A stretch of DNA of 64,000 nucleotides, taken from the NCBI RefSeq assembly GCF_947488565.1, contig NZ_CANKZC010000006.1, forward strand, positions 1-64,000. The letters run 5' to 3'. The number at the start of each line of letters is the position of its first letter. Position 1 is the first letter of the stretch. Position numbers and translations under genes: made by a program. The DNA is from an uncultured Psychrobacter sp. (GTDB lineage Bacteria > Pseudomonadota > Gammaproteobacteria > Pseudomonadales > Moraxellaceae). Below, in pieces: positions 61,708-64,000 of this stretch. The notes below the pieces were generated by a model, which worked only from the letters and a program-made list of their open reading frames with translations, did not search any database and was not told the DNA's origin.

Positions 61708-62574
61708 TTAACGACTGGCAGGTAGTGGTAATTCGGTGTCAGTATACGTCACCTTATCTTGTAAGATAAGCACATAAGCATTATCAACAAAGTTGGCAGC
61801 AGGTGATACCTCAATCGTTCTAAAATTGTCGGCTTGAGTGTCTGTGATGCGGGTAATACGGCCGACACGATAGCCCGCTGGAATACGGCCGCCTAAACCG
61901 GAAGATACTAGCTCGTCGCCAATACGTACATCCGAGGTTTTGAATACGTAATTAAGGCTCAATGAGGTTGGAATACCTGCACCTGTGACAATGGCACGTT
62001 GACCAGTACGCTTGATGGTTACGGCAACTGATTGCTGCTCGTCTGTGATGAGTAACAAGCGGCTGGTATTGGGATAGACATTGATAATTTGCCCCAAAAT
62101 ACCGTTTTCATCAATCACCGTTTGGCCAACTTGAACACCGTCTTTGGCGCCTTTATTAAGCACTACGATCTGTTTGAGTAAATTGGTATCGGTGCCAATC
62201 ACTTGTGCTAAATTTAAATCAAACAAATCAGGCTTGGTCGTTGATAAGATACCTTGTAAGCGGGCATTTTGCGCCAAGATATAATCTTGCTGCTGAAGCT
62301 TTGCTTTTGCATGAATCAGTTGTGATTTTAATTGTACGTTTTGGCGGCGTAAAGCTTCTTTTGATTGTATGCTACCGCGTGCCCAGTGTTCAGCATAGCT
62401 TGGTAATAAAGAAAATTCATAGATAGGCTGCATGGCAGCATGACTAATACTACGGACAGGTTTAAACAACTCCGGATTTTTGCTATCAAACCACATGATA
62501 ATTAACGCCACTATTAATACAATAGCAGTCCTACGAAGTGCGAGTGGCTGACGAGCAAAAATACTTGGGATCAT
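61708..62574 (-). CDS. mreC: rod shape-determining protein MreC
   Basis: 288 residues: a short cytoplasmic start, one membrane helix (LRRTAIVLIVALIIMWF), a coiled coil (EALRRQNVQLKSQLIHAKAKLQQQDYILAQN) and two periplasmic beta barrels with AQVIGTD, VLNKGAKDGVQVGQTVIDENGILGQI, RLLLITDEQQSVAV and DELVSSGLGGRIPAGYRVGRI. MreC scaffolds PBP2. It is 197 bases after mreB. Confidence 0.96.
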   Translation of the reverse strand: MIPSIFARQPLALRRTAIVLIVALIIMWFDSKNPELFKPVRSISHAAMQPIYEFSLLPSYAEHWARGSIQSKEALRRQNVQLKSQLIHAKAKLQQQDYILAQNARLQGILSTTKPDLFDLNLAQVIGTDTNLLKQIVVLNKGAKDGVQVGQTVIDENGILGQIINVYPNTSRLLLITDEQQSVAVTIKRTGQRAIVTGAGIPTSLSLNYVFKTSDVRIGDELVSSGLGGRIPAGYRVGRITRITDTQADNFRTIEVSPAANFVDNAYVLILQDKVTYTDTELPLPASR

Positions 62575-62657
62575 AGGGCATCTAATTTGATCGGTACCCA
62601 GCGCGGGGTATAAAGCTATTATGCGCGAACATAACGGCGTATGCTAGTTGTTGATAC

Positions 62658-62688
62658 AACAAAGGCAGCCATATTGACCGCCTTTGTT
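62658..62688. other. hairpin in the mreB-mreC gap
   Basis: AACAAAGGC (62658-62666) pairs perfectly with 62680-62688. There is no U-tract on the minus strand, so it is unlikely to be a strong terminator; it may stabilise the mreB mRNA or reduce read-through into mreC. Adjacent TTGTTG-ATA-CAACAA forms a second palindrome. Confidence 0.5.
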
Positions 62689-62770
62689 CAGTTATTCATT
62701 TTAGCCTAGGTTTATTATCTACAAGTGACCAGAATCACTATTGCAAGTAACCAAAGCGCTTATAAAAGCT

Positions 62771-63799
62771 TTATACAAAAATCATATTTAAGCTTTTGTT
62801 ATTAATAAAATCAAGCGCAATACCGCCACCACGACTGACACAAGTAAGTGGGTCTTCTGCAACAGTAACTGGTAGACCAGTCTCTTTTGAAATAAGCTTA
62901 TCCAAATCACGTAATAATGCACCACCCCCAGTTAGGACAATACCGCGCTCGGCGATATCTGATGACAACTCAGGCGGGGTTTGTTCAAGTGCAGCTTTTA
63001 CTGCACTGACGATACCACTTAGCGGATCGCTTAATGCTTTTTGGATTTCTTCTGAATTGATGATAAACGTCTTAGGTACGCCTTCTGCCATACTACGGCC
63101 ACGGACTTCTACCTCTAAGTTGCTCTCTTCGTTAAGCGCCGAGCCCACTTCTTGTTTGATACGTTCGGCGGTTGTCTCACCAATCACACAACCATGGGTA
63201 CGGCGTACATGAGTAATAATCGCGTCATCAAACATATCACCACCAATACGAATCGATTCGGCATACACACAGCCAGACAGTGCGATAACAGCAATCTCAG
63301 TGGTACCACCACCGATATCGACGACCATTGAACCACTGGCCTCATGAACCGGCATTCCTGCACCGATAGCTGCGGCCATCGGCTCTTCTAATAGCAGTAC
63401 TTTGTTAGCGCCCGCTGATGACACTGCTTCACGAATAGCCTTTCGCTCAACCAGAGTCGACTTACAAGGTACGCAAACCACGACATTGGGCTGTGCCATA
63501 AAACGTTTGGCTTTTACTTTGGCAATAAAATGCTTTAGCATCTTTTGGGTGACTTCAAAGTCAGCGATGACCCCGTCTTTTAATGGACGAATGGCAGTAA
63601 TATTGGCAGGAGTACGTCCAAGCATTTGCTTGGCATCAAGACCAACAGCAGCGACGGTCGGGTTTTGCGTACGGTTGCTACGTAAGGCGACCACCGTAGG
63701 CTCATCGAGCACTACCCCTTTATTAGGAATAAAAATTAAGGTGTTCGCGGTACCAAGGTCGATAGCGATATTATTCGATAAAAATCCAAACGGGTTCAT
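62771..63799 (-). CDS. mreB: rod shape-determining protein MreB
   Basis: The bacterial actin that guides lateral wall synthesis. ATP-binding motifs: [15 protein letters not shown] (phosphate 1), [19 protein letters not shown] (phosphate 2), [20 protein letters not shown] (adenosine). The amphipathic N-terminus MNPFGFLSN binds membrane. 342 residues; the family's normal length is 345-347. TGGA lies 8 bases before ATG 63799. First gene of mreBCD-maf-rng. Confidence 0.98.
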   Translation of the reverse strand: MNPFGFLSNNIAIDLGTANTLIFIPNKGVVLDEPTVVALRSNRTQNPTVAAVGLDAKQMLGRTPANITAIRPLKDGVIADFEVTQKMLKHFIAKVKAKRFMAQPNVVVCVPCKSTLVERKAIREAVSSAGANKVLLLEEPMAAAIGAGMPVHEASGSMVVDIGGGTTEIAVIALSGCVYAESIRIGGDMFDDAIITHVRRTHGCVIGETTAERIKQEVGSALNEESNLEVEVRGRSMAEGVPKTFIINSEEIQKALSDPLSGIVSAVKAALEQTPPELSSDIAERGIVLTGGGALLRDLDKLISKETGLPVTVAEDPLTCVSRGGGIALDFINNKSLNMIFV

Positions 63800-63948
63800 T
63801 AATATATCCAGCGGCTTACAAATGAGATGACTGAGGCGATGCTTATTAGTATCAAGTAGAGAGCGGTTAAAGACTCAAACAAACAAAAACGTATCTTTGC
63901 GATAGGTTTGAATCATGCAATACTGACTAGAAACTAAAAGTGAGATAA

Positions 63949-63954
63949 ATTATA
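63949..63954 (-). promoter_or_regulatory. -10 box of the mreB promoter
   Basis: A perfect TATAAT on the minus strand about 150 bases before mreB. The hexamer at -35 spacing is poor. Further upstream is a small palindrome TTTACA-C-TGTAAA at 63983-63995. Confidence 0.55.
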
Positions 63955-64000
63955 CCGATTTAGTCTCAAAAAAACATCGTTATTTACACTGTAAAGTAAG

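Overview
This 64 kb window is an ordinary, densely packed piece of a bacterial chromosome. The organism is very probably a Psychrobacter or close relative (Moraxellaceae, Gammaproteobacteria). This rests on protein likeness and gene neighbourhoods: wrbA next to a DUF2069 gene, pyrB followed by a dead dihydroorotase, a three-subunit transhydrogenase, and mreBCD-maf-rng leading into the ribosomal protein operons. The AT-rich, largely leftward layout also fits. I see no phage, insertion sequence, integron, CRISPR array or tRNA.

Layout. 1-290 holds a very strong minus-strand promoter of rRNA-operon type that reads out of the left edge. 287-5176 carries pssA and rlmJ (leftward), a 2OG-Fe(II) oxygenase and dapE (rightward, separated by a REP-like inverted repeat), then a GyrI-like effector-binding protein and iscX (leftward). 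5405-9086 has a hotdog thioesterase and the pntAA-pntAB-pntB transhydrogenase operon. 9392-15022 has yaaA, groES-groEL with a sigma-32 promoter, a DUF3108 protein, and DUF2069-wrbA. 15300-19932 is a rightward run of three membrane proteins (YihY, DUF2254, a CPA1 antiporter). 20089-23041 is pyrB, the inactive pyrC' and an overlapping DUF2127 gene. 23429-28089 has fbp, a SPOUT RNA methyltransferase, etfBA and a DUF421 protein. 28322-33019 has a cold-shock gene, an unknown membrane protein and ilvI-ilvH-ilvC. 33747-38194 has a DUF4124 protein, the fused NAD(P)HX repair enzyme, queG and the BON-LysM protein Kbp. 38555-44080 has yceD-rpmF-fabD-fabG-acpP (leftward) and epmC and yciO (rightward).

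44172-58304 is the full S10-spc-alpha ribosomal protein cluster of 28 genes, all leftward, including rpmJ (38 aa) and rpmD (59 aa). It reads as four blocks: a strong S10 promoter with a 280-base leader, a near-consensus spc promoter between rpsQ and rplN, and two unusually wide gaps (rpsH-rplF and rpmJ-rpsM) that each contain an inverted repeat over a possible promoter. 58694-63799 is rng, maf, mreD, mreC and mreB.

Functionally the window covers translation, protein folding, cell shape, phospholipid and fatty acid synthesis, lysine/peptidoglycan precursors, branched-chain amino acids, pyrimidines, redox balance and metabolite repair. I found no convincing undescribed system. The observations most worth checking are regulatory or structural: internal promoter/inverted-repeat gaps in the ribosomal cluster, the dead dihydroorotase coupled to a DUF2127 membrane protein, and several poorly characterised membrane proteins. 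Where a start codon was moved from the longest reading frame, the reason is given in the entry.
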